Numbered from the stretch's first letter, positions 1 through 9,113 are shown. The stretch: 64,000 nucleotides of DNA from Paracoccaceae bacterium (GCA_033344815.1 JAWPMR010000001.1:4140136-4204135), one strand, 5' to 3'. The notes: generated from the letters alone by a model not told the origin. Numbers and translations are program-made.

Positions 1-895
1 CATCTCGGAAAATCGGATCTTGTTTCATCCGGCCGGATGCCAGTGCAAGCGACGAACGATCGCGCACGCCACCAAGCCCTGCGACGGCCCTCCCGCGCGC
101 GCCCTGTCCAAATTGCCGCCAGATTTCCGGTTTCGCGCGGTCTGGCCGCAAGTCATCCATATAGATGCCATCCTGACTGAGCAGCGTCAGAATATCCTGT
201 GCGGCCTGTATAAGCTGTGCGGCGCTGCGGTCTTTCAGGGCGCGGCGCAGCGCCGAAAATCCGGCCTCGTCCTCTGCGGTCTCAGGAAAATGCAAGGCGC
301 GAATGAAATCCTCGTTCGCCAGCGGGGGGGCCATGTCTGCCGCCTGTGTTCCCAAAGCCAGTACCGGTTGATCTTCTGCCTCCGCAGCTTGCTTTTTTGC
401 GGCCAATGGCGCTACCGGATGGTCTGGATCTCTGCGGGAGGTGAATGTCGCCAACACATTCTCCGTCTTGCGGGTTGCGGCAGCGATTTCGTCCAGCTTG
501 CGTGCAACACTTGCCGGTTCATGTCCCATTGCGCCGCCCTGGCTTTGTGCGATGTAGGCTTGGCGGATCGCATCAATGGCGGCTTGCAGGCGCTGACTTT
601 CTTCGCGCATGACACGGCTGGACCGTGCGGCGGTGGCGGCCACCCAGATCATTGCAACCGGCATGAAAATCGCCAACATCACCATCAGAAACTGCACGCT
701 GCCGCCCGTATCGTCCGCGGCGCTCGGCACAAATACGAAAAAAACGATGGCGCCGAGCAACCAGATGCCCGACAGCGCCAGCGCGACGATCTCTATGCTT
801 GTGATCCCCTCCGATTGTGGCCGGTCATAAATACCAAGAGGTGTCGGGCGGGCCCGTTCCTCAGCATTTTCAGATTGTTCACTTGCATCAGCCAT
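1..895 (-). CDS. Hypothetical two-TM membrane protein, C-terminus cut by window edge
   Basis: An open frame runs on the minus strand from the ATG at 893-895 to the window edge without a stop, about 298 codons. The N-terminus is acidic and proline-rich. Two hydrophobic segments follow at roughly residues 35-57 and 67-90, then a cytoplasmic-type region rich in Ala, Gln and charged residues that could be partly helical. I do not recognise a catalytic motif or assign a function. It starts 14 bp after the greA stop and is co-directional, so it may be co-transcribed with greA. Forward-strand open frames over this stretch look like antisense shadows. The frame is well supported by codon use; the role is unknown. 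Confidence 0.75.
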   Translation of the reverse strand, partial: MADASEQSENAEERARPTPLGIYDRPQSEGITSIEIVALALSGIWLLGAIVFFVFVPSAADDTGGSVQFLMVMLAIFMPVAMIWVAATAARSSRVMREESQRLQAAIDAIRQAYIAQSQGGAMGHEPASVARKLDEIAAATRKTENVLATFTSRRDPDHPVAPLAAKKQAAEAEDQPVLALGTQAADMAPPLANEDFIRALHFPETAEDEAGFSALRRALKDRSAAQLIQAAQDILTLLSQDGIYMDDLRPDRAKPEIWRQFGQGARGRAVAGLGGVRDRSSLALASGRMKQDPIFRD

Positions 896-909
896 GTCCG
901 AAGATCCTG

Positions 910-1380
910 TCAGGCATAGACGATTTTGAGCACCTCATAAGACTTCTCACCGCCCGGAGTGCGCACTTCTACGCTGTCGCCTTCATCCTTGCCAATCAGG
1001 GCGCGCGCAATAGGCGATTTTATGTTCAGCAGCCCTTTTTCAACACTCGCTTCATGTTCGCCCACGATTTGCCATGTCTTTTCTTCGTCAGTGTCTTCAT
1101 CTACCAAAGTGACCCGCGCACCGAATTTGATAGTGCCGGACATTTTGGATGGATCTATCACTTCGGCCAGTCCAAGCACGCCCTCCAACTCCTTGACGCG
1201 GCCCTCGATGAAGGAATGCTTTTCGCGCGCAGAATGGTATTCCGCGTTTTCGGACAGATCGCCATGTTCGCGCGCTTCGGCGATGGCTTGAATGATGGCT
1301 GGCCGTTCCACGGACTTCAGGTTTTTCAGTTCCGCTTCAAGATCGGCGTGGCCCTTGCGGGTCATGGGGATTTTGTCCAT
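910..1380 (-). CDS. greA: Transcription elongation factor GreA
   Basis: A 156-residue protein starting [10 protein letters not shown]. It has the GreA architecture: an N-terminal antiparallel coiled coil (about residues 1-75, with the LSENAEY region at the tip) and a C-terminal FKBP-like domain. GreA enters the secondary channel of RNA polymerase and stimulates cleavage of backtracked transcripts. The longer upstream open frame would add 22 unconserved residues, so the internal ATG at 1378-1380 is chosen because it gives the normal family length. The gene for a two-TM protein follows 14 bp downstream. Confidence 0.97.
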   Translation of the reverse strand: MDKIPMTRKGHADLEAELKNLKSVERPAIIQAIAEAREHGDLSENAEYHSAREKHSFIEGRVKELEGVLGLAEVIDPSKMSGTIKFGARVTLVDEDTDEEKTWQIVGEHEASVEKGLLNIKSPIARALIGKDEGDSVEVRTPGGEKSYEVLKIVYA

Positions 1381-1507
1381 CGGGTTCGTCCACGAAAAGG
1401 TGCGGCCCGCCGGACAAAACCGTGGGCCGCAGGTGAGAGTTGGCAATGATCAGACCGAAAGGTGAGGCAAATTGCAAGGAGAACCGTATAGCATAGATGC
1501 CTGCGGC

Positions 1508-1888
1508 CTAATCGTATTGAACGACCTCATACTCGATGTTGTCGTGATCGTGGAAGTAAAACCGTCGCCCGGGTTCGTAATCTGCGTGATTGCCCGTGAC
1601 AAAGCCTGCGTCTTTGATCGCCCGCTCCACTGCGTCGATGTCCTGTACCGTTACTGCGATATGATTGAGCCCGCCGCGGGTGTTGTAGCTGTCGGGCTTC
1701 TGTGTGGTGCCCTTGCCGGGTGTGTAGAGCGCCAGATATTGTGTCTGCGTGCCCACATGGATGGATTGACCGCCGTCAATGGAAGGACCCTTCCAGCGGA
1801 TGTGCCAGCCAAACAGATCGCACATCCAGGCGGCTGTTGCGTCGTTGTCTGAAACGGTGACATTTGCATGCTCAAGCATCGCGGCCAT
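1508..1888 (-). CDS. VOC-family (glyoxalase/dioxygenase-fold) protein
   Basis: A 126-residue single-domain vicinal-oxygen-chelate protein. It carries the N-terminal beta-alpha-beta unit (LEHANVTVSDNDATAAWMCD), a central GLNHIAVTVQDID strand with a candidate metal-ligand His, and a C-terminal DHDNIEYEVVQYD end with a Glu typical of the metal site. The ATG at 1886-1888 is preferred over the one six codons upstream because AGGAGA lies about 6 bases before it. The gene is divergent from soxR, and a soxS-like promoter and operator point towards it, so it is probably SoxR-activated. The substrate is unknown; a role in detoxifying a redox-cycling compound is inference only. Confidence 0.85.
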   Translation of the reverse strand: MAAMLEHANVTVSDNDATAAWMCDLFGWHIRWKGPSIDGGQSIHVGTQTQYLALYTPGKGTTQKPDSYNTRGGLNHIAVTVQDIDAVERAIKDAGFVTGNHADYEPGRRFYFHDHDNIEYEVVQYD

Positions 1889-1923
1889 TAATTTTCTCCT
1901 GTCCATAATTTGAATTCCAGTCT

Positions 1924-1954
1924 ATCATAATTTCTAAACTTAACTTTAGGTCAA
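1924..1954 (-). promoter_or_regulatory. SoxR-type promoter/operator driving the VOC gene
   Basis: Read on the minus strand, TTGACC (1954-1949) and TATGAT (1929-1924) are separated by 19 bp, the over-long spacer typical of MerR-family promoters. The spacer holds CCTAAAGTTAAGTTTAGA (1950-1933), an imperfect palindrome matching 14 of 18 positions of the E. coli soxS operator CCTCAAGTTAACTTGAGG. This places SoxR control on the VOC gene and probably autoregulation of soxR. Confidence 0.8.
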
Positions 1955-1965
1955 GGAAATTTTTC

Positions 1966-2421
1966 ATGCCGCTAAATGACGGACTTTCCATTGGCGCGCT
2001 GGCGGCTCGCACCGGATTGGCCGTTTCCGCCATTCGCTATTATGAGGCGCAGGGTTTGATCAAGCCCTGGCGAAATGGCGGGGGGCAGCGCCGTTTTGAG
2101 CGCTCGGATCTGCGCCGTCTGAGCTTTGTGATGATCGCGCAGCAGTTTGGGTTTACCCTGCCGCAGATCCGCGCGGAACTGGACAGGCTACCCGGCGGAC
2201 GTACGCCGACCAAAGCGGATTGGGCGAAAATCAGTGCAGGGTTTCGCGCCAGTCTGGACCAAAAGATCGAAACGCTGACCCGGATGCGGGATAATCTGGA
2301 CGGCTGCATCGGTTGTGGGTGCCTCAGCCTGCCCAATTGTGCGCTTTATAATCCGACCGATCGTGCCGGTGAAAAAGGTCAGGGACCGCGTTATCTGATG
2401 GGCGATCACCCCGAAATGTGA
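1966..2421 (+). CDS. soxR: Redox-sensitive transcriptional activator SoxR
   Basis: A 151-residue MerR-family regulator. The winged helix-turn-helix occupies residues 7-75 (LSIGALAARTG, AIRYYEAQGLI). A dimerisation helix follows, then the C-terminal cluster CIGCGCLSLPNC with Cys114, Cys117, Cys119 and Cys125. These match the [2Fe-2S] ligands of SoxR, which is activated when the cluster is oxidised by redox-cycling drugs or nitric oxide. It is divergently transcribed from a VOC-family gene with a strong SoxR operator between them. No soxS lies in the window, which fits direct regulation of target genes outside the enterics. Confidence 0.95.
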   Translation: MPLNDGLSIGALAARTGLAVSAIRYYEAQGLIKPWRNGGGQRRFERSDLRRLSFVMIAQQFGFTLPQIRAELDRLPGGRTPTKADWAKISAGFRASLDQKIETLTRMRDNLDGCIGCGCLSLPNCALYNPTDRAGEKGQGPRYLMGDHPEM

Positions 2422-2511
2422 CGTGAAACAGGGCGGTGCGGCGGCCATGCGTCGCTTTCACTCACATTTGACGTGCCGTTGCGATTGCATTGCGCTATCG
2501 CGTGGTTTAGC

Positions 2512-2527
2512 CAATCGCGAACGATTG
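2512..2527. repeat. Short inverted repeat upstream of ETF-QO gene
   Basis: CAATCG-CGAA-CGATTG forms a perfect 6-bp-arm palindrome 46 bp before the ETF-QO start. It could be an operator or a leader hairpin; nothing further supports either. Confidence 0.3.
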
Positions 2528-2573
2528 TTGCGCAGCAAAGCCAGTGCTGCGAAGAATGTTAGGGGAGCTGGAA

Positions 2574-4223
2574 ATGTCCGAGATCGAACGCGAAACCATG
2601 GAATACGATGTTGTCATCGTTGGCGCCGGCCCGGCCGGGCTCTCGGCAGCGATCAGGCTCAAGCAATTGAACGCCGATTGTGAAGTGGTGGTGTTGGAGA
2701 AAGGCTCCGAGGTGGGTGCGCATATCCTGTCGGGCGCTGTGCTCGACCCAGTGGGTCTGGATGCGCTGATCCCGGACTGGAAGGAAAAGGGCGCACCGCT
2801 GAATGTGCCGGTGACCGAAGATAAATTCTACATGCTTGGTGAGGCGGGTCAGTTGCGTATCCCCAACGCGCCGATGCCGCCGCTGATGAACAACCACGGC
2901 AATTACATCGTTTCCATGGGTAATGTCTGCCGCTGGATGGCGGAGCAGGCCGAAGAATTGGGCGTCGAGATTTTCCCGGGGATGGCCTGTTCGGAACTCG
3001 TTTATGGCGAAAACGGTGAGGTTAAAGGTGTTGTCGCCGGTGAGTTTGGCAAGAACCCCGATGGATCACAGGGCGATGGGTATGAGCCGGGCATGGAGTT
3101 GCACGGCAAATATGTTTTCCTCTCTGAAGGTGTACGTGGCAGCCTGTCCAAACAGGTGATCGACAAATACGACCTTACCGCAGGGCACGAGCCGCAAAAA
3201 TACGGTCTCGGTATGAAAGAGATCTGGGAAATTGATCCCGCCAAGCACAAAGAGGGTTCTGTAACCCACACAATGGGCTGGCCTCTGAACAGCAACGCAG
3301 GCGGCGGTTCATTTATCTACCACCTTGAGAATAATCAGGTTTACTTGGGCTTTGTGGTGCACTTGAACTACAAGAACCCGCATCTGTTTCCCTACATGGA
3401 ATTCCAGCGGTTCAAGCATCACCCCATCGTGGCGAATCTTCTGGAGGGCGGTAAACGCATCGCTTATGGCGCGCGCGCGATCTCGGAAGGTGGATTCCAG
3501 TCGATGCCCAAGATGGTGGCGCCGGGTGTGGCGCTCTTGGGGTGCTCTGTGGGTATGGTCAACGTGCCGCGCATCAAGGGCAATCATAATGCCATGCTCT
3601 CAGGTAAAGCCGCGGCAGAGGCGGCGATGGATGCCATCGCACAAGAGCGCAGTGGCGACGAGTTGAGCGCCTATGAGGCCGAAGTGCGCACCGGCCAGAT
3701 CGGCAGCGATCTGCGCAAGGTGCGCAATGTCAAACCGCTATGGTCCAAATACGGCCTGACCGCGAGCCTGATCTTGGGTGGGGTTGATATGTGGACAAAT
3801 ACACTTGGGTTTTCGGTTCTGGGAACATTGGGGCATGGCAAGTCAGACGCCGACGCCACAGAGGAAGCGTCCAAACATCAAACGATTGAATATCCCAAGC
3901 CAGACGGCAAGCTGTCCTTTGACCGGCTGACCAATGTCGCATTTTCCTTTACCAATCACGAAGAAAGCCAACCTGCGCATTTGACGCTCAAGGATGCGGA
4001 CGTGCCCGTGAACAGTAATCTGCCAAAATTTGCCGGCCCTTCGGCGCGTTATTGCCCGGCGGGCGTCTATGAGTTTGTCGAGGAAGAGGGCAAGGACACG
4101 CGGTTTGTGATCAATTTCCAGAACTGCGTGCATTGCAAGACGTGTGACATCAAGGATCCGGCGCAAAATATCGTCTGGACGACTCCGCAAGGCGGCGATG
4201 GGCCAAATTATCCAAACATGTAA
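2574..4223 (+). CDS. etfD: Electron transfer flavoprotein-ubiquinone oxidoreductase
   Basis: A 549-residue protein of normal family length. It passes electrons from ETF, reduced by acyl-CoA and other dehydrogenases, to ubiquinone at the inner membrane. The N-terminus has the FAD Rossmann motif VIVGAGPAGLSAA. The C-terminus has a 4Fe-4S ferredoxin-type domain with CPAG and NCVHCKTCDIKDP cysteines. The start at 2574 is chosen over an ATG ten codons upstream because AGGGGAG sits about 7 bases before it. It is the first of three co-directional genes but is separated by 147 bp from the next. Confidence 0.96.
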   Translation: MSEIERETMEYDVVIVGAGPAGLSAAIRLKQLNADCEVVVLEKGSEVGAHILSGAVLDPVGLDALIPDWKEKGAPLNVPVTEDKFYMLGEAGQLRIPNAPMPPLMNNHGNYIVSMGNVCRWMAEQAEELGVEIFPGMACSELVYGENGEVKGVVAGEFGKNPDGSQGDGYEPGMELHGKYVFLSEGVRGSLSKQVIDKYDLTAGHEPQKYGLGMKEIWEIDPAKHKEGSVTHTMGWPLNSNAGGGSFIYHLENNQVYLGFVVHLNYKNPHLFPYMEFQRFKHHPIVANLLEGGKRIAYGARAISEGGFQSMPKMVAPGVALLGCSVGMVNVPRIKGNHNAMLSGKAAAEAAMDAIAQERSGDELSAYEAEVRTGQIGSDLRKVRNVKPLWSKYGLTASLILGGVDMWTNTLGFSVLGTLGHGKSDADATEEASKHQTIEYPKPDGKLSFDRLTNVAFSFTNHEESQPAHLTLKDADVPVNSNLPKFAGPSARYCPAGVYEFVEEEGKDTRFVINFQNCVHCKTCDIKDPAQNIVWTTPQGGDGPNYPNM

Positions 4224-4370
4224 CTGGATCACGCAGACGTGTGCCGGCGATGATCTGTACCAGCAGTAAAACATCGGGCGACGTCGCGATATACGGGCCG
4301 CCGGCCATTGCGCTTAAGGCTCAGCATGCTACCTTTATACAAAGGGTTGTAACCGAAAAGGCTAGGTCTC

Positions 4371-6080
4371 GTGTTGCGTAGAATGATGACATCCGCGGTT
4401 GCAATCGCGCTGTGCGTGGCCTGTGCTGCGCCCTTGGCGGCACAATCGAATTCGGGCTCCTATCTCGCGGCGCGCTCGGCTGCGATGCAAAGCGACTTTG
4501 ATCAGGCGGCATCCTATTTCACCCAGGCGCTGACCCGCGATCCGACAAATGTCGCTCTGATGGAAAGTGTTGTTGTCTCGCAACTGGCCTTGGGGCGTGT
4601 CGATCGGGCATTGCCTGCGGCGCAGTCGCTGGTGGCTTTGGGTCAACCCAGTCAGGTCGCCGGGCTGGTTCTGACGGCGCATCGGGTCATGCAAGAGGAC
4701 TACGCGGCGCTGCAGGTCAAACCGGAGGAAGGTGAGGGCATTGGGCCCCTTGTTGATGGTTTGTTGCAGGCATGGGCCTTGATGGGTGAGGGGAAAGTCT
4801 CCGACGCCCTTGTGGTTTTTGACACGGTTGCATCTGAACCGGGGCTTCAGGGTTTCGCAGCTTATCACAAGGCAATGGCTCTGGCATCGGTCGGTGACTA
4901 TGAGGGCGCTGAGGATATTTTTAACTCAGATACAACAGGCACCATCATTCAGACTCGCAGGGGCGTTCTGGCCCGGACCGAAATCCTGTCTCAGCTTGGC
5001 GAGAACGAGAAAGCCTTGGCGCTCTTGCAACAAATGTTTTCGGGCGCAACCGACCCTGAAATCGAGCAAATCGTGGAAACGCTGCAAAGCGGTGAGCAAC
5101 TGCCGTTCCAGCATGTGAACTCTGTCCAAGACGGCTTTGCTGAAGTGTTCTTTTCGGTGGCGGCAGCGCTGCGCTCTGAAGCCGGGCCAGAATATACGAT
5201 CCTCTATGCTCAGGTTGCATTGAACCTGCGTCCGGATCATGTGGACGCCCTGCTTTTGACCGCGGAACTCTTTGAAACGCTTGAACAATACGATCAGGCA
5301 ATCAACATCTACAAACGCGTCCCGGCTGACGACCCGTCTTATCACGCCGCGGAGTTGGGGCGTGCGGCGGCATTGCGTCGCTCGGACAGACCTGAAGCGG
5401 CGATTGAGGTGCTCGAGCAATTGGCACGCAGTCACGGTGCGCTGGCGACGGTTCATTCCTCGCTGGGGGATGCGCTGCGCCGCGAAGATCGTTTTGCCGA
5501 AGCCGTCGCGGCTTATGACAAGGCCGCAGCGCTTGTGGTGGATAAGGGCGGTCCGAGTTGGTTCCTGCTTTATGCTCGCGCGATCTCGCAGGAACGTCAG
5601 GGCAATTGGGAGGAGGCGGAAGCTGATTTCCGTGCGGCCCTCGAGATCAATCCAAATCAACCACAGGTCTTGAACTACCTCGGCTATTCGCTGGTTGAGA
5701 AACGCGAAAACCTGGACGAGGCTCTGGAAATGATCGAGCGCGCGATCGGGCTGAGCCCCGACAGCGGCTATATTATCGATTCGCTGGGCTGGGCGCTCTA
5801 CCGGTTGGGACGCTTTGAAGAAGCGGTGCCCCATATGGAGCGCGCGGTGGAATTGATGGCGGTGGACCCGGTGGTGAATGATCATCTGGGCGATGTCTAC
5901 TGGGCTGTGGGTCGCAAGCGAGAAGCGGAGTTCCAATGGGCGCGTGCGTTGTCGTTTGTGGATGAAGACGATCCCCTGGGCGAGGCCAAACCCGATCGCA
6001 TCCGTCGCAAACTTGAGGTCGGATTGGATGTGGTGCTCGAAGAAGAAAGTGCCGGTCCAGAGGACGTTGCCAAGGATTGA
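4371..6080 (+). CDS. Exported tetratricopeptide-repeat protein
   Basis: A protein of 569 residues starting with GTG; an ATG four codons later (4383) is an alternative start. An N-terminal signal peptide ends near AAPLAAQ, so the protein is probably periplasmic or envelope-bound. The rest is alpha-helical with several TPR units. The clearest lie between residues 360 and 540, in segments such as DRFAEAVAAYDKA, NWEEAEADFRAALEINPNQ and GRFEEAVPHMERAVEL. TPR proteins of this kind scaffold protein complexes. The ispE start follows 9 bp after its stop, so the two are probably co-transcribed. No specific partner can be named. Confidence 0.85.
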   Translation: MLRRMMTSAVAIALCVACAAPLAAQSNSGSYLAARSAAMQSDFDQAASYFTQALTRDPTNVALMESVVVSQLALGRVDRALPAAQSLVALGQPSQVAGLVLTAHRVMQEDYAALQVKPEEGEGIGPLVDGLLQAWALMGEGKVSDALVVFDTVASEPGLQGFAAYHKAMALASVGDYEGAEDIFNSDTTGTIIQTRRGVLARTEILSQLGENEKALALLQQMFSGATDPEIEQIVETLQSGEQLPFQHVNSVQDGFAEVFFSVAAALRSEAGPEYTILYAQVALNLRPDHVDALLLTAELFETLEQYDQAINIYKRVPADDPSYHAAELGRAAALRRSDRPEAAIEVLEQLARSHGALATVHSSLGDALRREDRFAEAVAAYDKAAALVVDKGGPSWFLLYARAISQERQGNWEEAEADFRAALEINPNQPQVLNYLGYSLVEKRENLDEALEMIERAIGLSPDSGYIIDSLGWALYRLGRFEEAVPHMERAVELMAVDPVVNDHLGDVYWAVGRKREAEFQWARALSFVDEDDPLGEAKPDRIRRKLEVGLDVVLEEESAGPEDVAKD

Positions 6081-6089
6081 CGCCGTATT

Positions 6090-7016
6090 GTGACTGACAT
6101 GGCGCTGCAAGCGCAGGTGTTTGCGCCTGCAAAAATCAACTTGACCCTGCATGTTACCAGGCAACGTCCTGACGGGTATCATCTTCTGGACAGTCTGGTG
6201 GTTTTTGCGGACGTCGGGGATCAGCTGACCATCGGTCCATCGGGCGCGTGTGCTATGCATGTCGACGGTCCTGAAGGCGACGCGGTTCCAGAAGGAGCGG
6301 ACAATCTGGTGCTGCGCGCAGCAAGATTGTTCGGTGATCTGTCGAGTGCGGAATTTCGCCTGATGAAAAACTTGCCCGTCGCTTCAGGGGTAGGTGGGGG
6401 ATCGGCGGACGCAGCAGCAGCCTATCGGGGTCTCGCGGCGCTTTGCGCCCATCAGAAGGGTACGCCCAAAGCTGATCTGCGGGACGACTCAAAATTGGAG
6501 GCGCTGCTGGCTCTGGGGGCGGATATTCCAATGTGTATAGACTGCTCCCCGGCGCGGATCAGGGGAATTGGCGAAAACATCACACCCGTGAGCAATGTAC
6601 CGCCGCTGCATGCGGTGTTGGTTAATCCCCGGCGTGGCGTCTCCACCCCATCTGTTTTCAAAGCGCTGCATTGTCGGGACCACCCCGCGATGCCCGACGT
6701 TATTCCAACATTTTCAGATGCTCGCGACATGGCGTCGTGGCTAACGGGTCAGCGCAATGATCTTGAGCTTGCGGCGATGTCATTAGAGCCCGCAATTGCA
6801 CAGGTCAAAGCAGCGCTTGCTGCGTGTCAGGGATGTCTTTTGGCGCGCATGTCAGGATCAGGTGCCACATGTTTTGGACTATTCTCGGACCACAGTTCTG
6901 CACAAGCCGCCGCGGCTCAGCTTGATATGTCACATCCCAATTGGTGGATAAAGCCCACGCAGCTCGGTGATCAAAGCGCGCAGGCGCGACCTCAGTTGAT
7001 ACGTTCAACCACGTAG
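6090..7016 (+). CDS. ispE: 4-diphosphocytidyl-2-C-methyl-D-erythritol kinase
   Basis: This 308-residue GHMP-family kinase phosphorylates CDP-ME in the MEP pathway of isoprenoid synthesis. It shows the N-terminal FAPAKINLTLHV motif with its substrate-binding Lys, the ATP-binding loop LPVASGVGGGSADAAAA at residues 95-111, and the C-terminal SGSGATCFGLF motif. The start is either GTG at 6090 or ATG at 6099. It overlaps by 25 bp, tail to tail, the polyprenyl diphosphate synthase gene on the other strand. The two genes act at the start and end of the same isoprenoid route. Confidence 0.95.
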   Translation: MTDMALQAQVFAPAKINLTLHVTRQRPDGYHLLDSLVVFADVGDQLTIGPSGACAMHVDGPEGDAVPEGADNLVLRAARLFGDLSSAEFRLMKNLPVASGVGGGSADAAAAYRGLAALCAHQKGTPKADLRDDSKLEALLALGADIPMCIDCSPARIRGIGENITPVSNVPPLHAVLVNPRRGVSTPSVFKALHCRDHPAMPDVIPTFSDARDMASWLTGQRNDLELAAMSLEPAIAQVKAALAACQGCLLARMSGSGATCFGLFSDHSSAQAAAAQLDMSHPNWWIKPTQLGDQSAQARPQLIRSTT

Positions 7017-7996
7017 TCGGCCAGATCGTTCAGCATGTCTTTGACCTCGTGATCGGGCAGGGACGTCAGGGCTGATTTTGCCACCATGGCCCATTCGCGC
7101 GCCACTGCTGCGGTATCTTTCAAGGCACCGTATTTGTGCAACAGCGCGACGGCTGTTTCCAGATCTGCGTCAGTCTGTTTGCCTTTTTCGATGGTGCGTT
7201 CCCAAAAAGCGCGCTCCTGCGTATCGGAAGCCGCCACGGCTTTGATCAGCGGCATGGTCAGTTTTCGTTCGCGAAAATCATCACCAATGTTCTTACCAAT
7301 CGCGCCGATATCTCCTTGAAAATCAAGCAGATCATCAACGATCTGAAATGCGACACCCAAGGCATCCCCATACGCGAAGAGCGCGCGAACCTGTTCTTCG
7401 GGTGCGTCTGCAATCACGCCGCCCACTTGCAGGGCGGCCGAAAACAGCGCCGCCGTTTTGCCCCGCACTACTTTGAGATAAACGTCTTCCGTGGTTGCCA
7501 GATCCTGGCTCGCGGTGAGCTGTAACACCTCGCCCTCCGCAATTGTCGCAGAGGCATTTGCCAGAATATCCAAAACCCGCAAGCTCCCGGTTTCCGTCAT
7601 CAATTGGAAACTGCGGGCAAAAAGATAATCACCCACCAGAACCGAGGATTTATTGTCCCAGAGCAGGTTCGCTGTCGGTCGTCCCCGCCTCTGCCCGCTC
7701 TCATCCACCACATCGTCATGCAGCAGCGTCGCCGTGTGAATGAACTCCACCGTCGCCGCCAAATTGATGTGGTAAGGACCCTCATACCCACACAAATGCG
7801 CCGCCGCGAGGGTCAGCATCGGGCGCAGGCGTTTTCCTCCGGCCTCAACCAGATGTGCGGTCACTTCGGGGATGCGGGGGGCATGTTCGGACGCCATGCG
7901 GGAGCGGATCAGATCATTCACCGCCGACATATCCTGGGCTAAAAAGCGGGCCATTCGGTCGTGGGGTTTTTGTGATTTTTCGGTCATCGTCATCAA
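6992..7996 (-). CDS. ispB: Long-chain trans-polyprenyl (octa/decaprenyl) diphosphate synthase
   Basis: A 334-residue trans-prenyltransferase that makes the ubiquinone side chain. Both aspartate-rich motifs are present: DDVVD at residues 94-98 and DDLLD at 221-225, with the GGKRLRP motif upstream. A small residue context before the first DDxxD fits long-chain products. In Rhodobacterales decaprenyl (Q10) is usual, but chain length cannot be read with certainty. Its 3' end overlaps ispE by 25 bp on the opposite strand. Confidence 0.93.
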   Translation of the reverse strand: MMTMTEKSQKPHDRMARFLAQDMSAVNDLIRSRMASEHAPRIPEVTAHLVEAGGKRLRPMLTLAAAHLCGYEGPYHINLAATVEFIHTATLLHDDVVDESGQRRGRPTANLLWDNKSSVLVGDYLFARSFQLMTETGSLRVLDILANASATIAEGEVLQLTASQDLATTEDVYLKVVRGKTAALFSAALQVGGVIADAPEEQVRALFAYGDALGVAFQIVDDLLDFQGDIGAIGKNIGDDFRERKLTMPLIKAVAASDTQERAFWERTIEKGKQTDADLETAVALLHKYGALKDTAAVAREWAMVAKSALTSLPDHEVKDMLNDLADYVVERIN

Positions 7997-8048
7997 CTTC
8001 CCGTTTGCAGGCTCGACAACATGGCCAGCTTGCCCTTACATCCCTGAT

Positions 8049-8264
8049 ATGAAGGAACTTTTGCGCAGCACCGACCCGACGATCATTGCCTTTGCCACGG
8101 CCCTTCTTCAAGGCGAGGATATAGACTGCTTTGAATTGGACGTAAACATGAGCGTGCTCGAAGGCGGCATCGGAATTTTCCCGCGCAGATTGATGGTGCG
8201 ACCGGATGATCACATCGCTGCCTCGCGCGTCATGCGAGATAACGACATTCCCTTGGGAAAATGA
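8049..8264 (+). CDS. DUF2007-family small protein
   Basis: This 71-residue protein starts MKELLRSTDPTIIAFATALL. It matches the DUF2007 (putative signal-transducing) pattern of a short ferredoxin-like fold with a central cluster FELDVNMSVLEGGIG. It is divergent from the prenyltransferase gene, 52 bp away, and overlaps the trmN6 start by 4 bp (ATGA), so translation is probably coupled. Function is unknown. Confidence 0.85.
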   Translation: MKELLRSTDPTIIAFATALLQGEDIDCFELDVNMSVLEGGIGIFPRRLMVRPDDHIAASRVMRDNDIPLGK

Positions 8265-9022
8265 CTAACGACCTGACGCAGGACGCTTTTCTGGGCGGAA
8301 TGGTGCAGCTTCTTCAACCCCGCAAAGGGTATCGGGCGGGCGTCGACCCGGTTCTGTTGGCGGCCAGCGTGCCCGCTGTTGCAGGGCAAAGTGTTTTGGA
8401 CCTTGGATGCGGGGTAGGCGCTGCGGCGTTATGTCTTGGCGCCCGGGTTCCCGGGCTGGCGTTAACAGGTGTGGAAATACAAGCGGATTATGCAGGCCTC
8501 GCCGAGCGCAATGGCGCGGACAGGTTAGAGGTGATTCTGGCCGATCTAAACGATCTGCCGGCAGGTTTGCGGGCACGCCAATTTGATCATGTGATTGCCA
8601 ATCCACCCTATTTTGATCGCGAAGCGGGCCATGCCGGTCCGGATCTGGGCCGCGAAACCGCCCTCGCAGAAACCACCCCTTTGGCCGTTTGGATCAAGGT
8701 TGCGGCGAAACGGGTCAAGCCAAAAGGTCTGGTCCATTTTATTCACCGCGCCGAACGCATTCCCCAGATTTTGAGAGAGTTGCCCAAGTATATGGGCAGC
8801 ATTGAAATTCTGCCGATCAGCCCGCGCGCGGGTCGTTTGGCAGAATTGGCGATCATACGGGCGCGCAAGAATGGGCGGGCGGCCTTTCGACTTTATCCGC
8901 CCCTGATTCTGCATGAGGGGGAGCGCCACCTCAAAGACGCTGACAGCTATGTCACGGCGGTCAAAGAGGTACTGCGCGATGGCAAGGCGCTTGATTTTTC
9001 AGCCTCGTTAATACAATCTTAA
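8261..9022 (+). CDS. trmN6: tRNA1(Val) (adenine-N6) methyltransferase-like protein
   Basis: A 253-residue SAM-dependent methyltransferase. It has the SAM-binding VLDLGCGVGAAAL motif (residues 45-57) and the amino-methyltransferase signature NPPY (114-117), which positions an exocyclic adenine amine. An opening GYRAGVDPVLLAA is characteristic of the TrmN6/YfiC family that modifies A37 of tRNA1(Val). It overlaps the DUF2007 gene by 4 bp. Family assignment is strong; the exact tRNA target is inferred. Confidence 0.88.
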   Translation: MTNDLTQDAFLGGMVQLLQPRKGYRAGVDPVLLAASVPAVAGQSVLDLGCGVGAAALCLGARVPGLALTGVEIQADYAGLAERNGADRLEVILADLNDLPAGLRARQFDHVIANPPYFDREAGHAGPDLGRETALAETTPLAVWIKVAAKRVKPKGLVHFIHRAERIPQILRELPKYMGSIEILPISPRAGRLAELAIIRARKNGRAAFRLYPPLILHEGERHLKDADSYVTAVKEVLRDGKALDFSASLIQS

Positions 9023-9113
9023 CGAGAGTTGTGTGCATGCTGCTGATGCGGCGTGACTCGAAGCGCAAGGTGTGCTCCACTCGACGTCGTACCGATGCAA
9101 ACAGGAGGAATGA

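Noticed and set aside
4926..6260. 444-codon minus-strand frame over the TPR gene
   Set aside because: It is antisense to a gene with signal peptide, TPR repeats and proper codon bias; the antisense product is rich in Arg, His and Gln with no recognisable domain.
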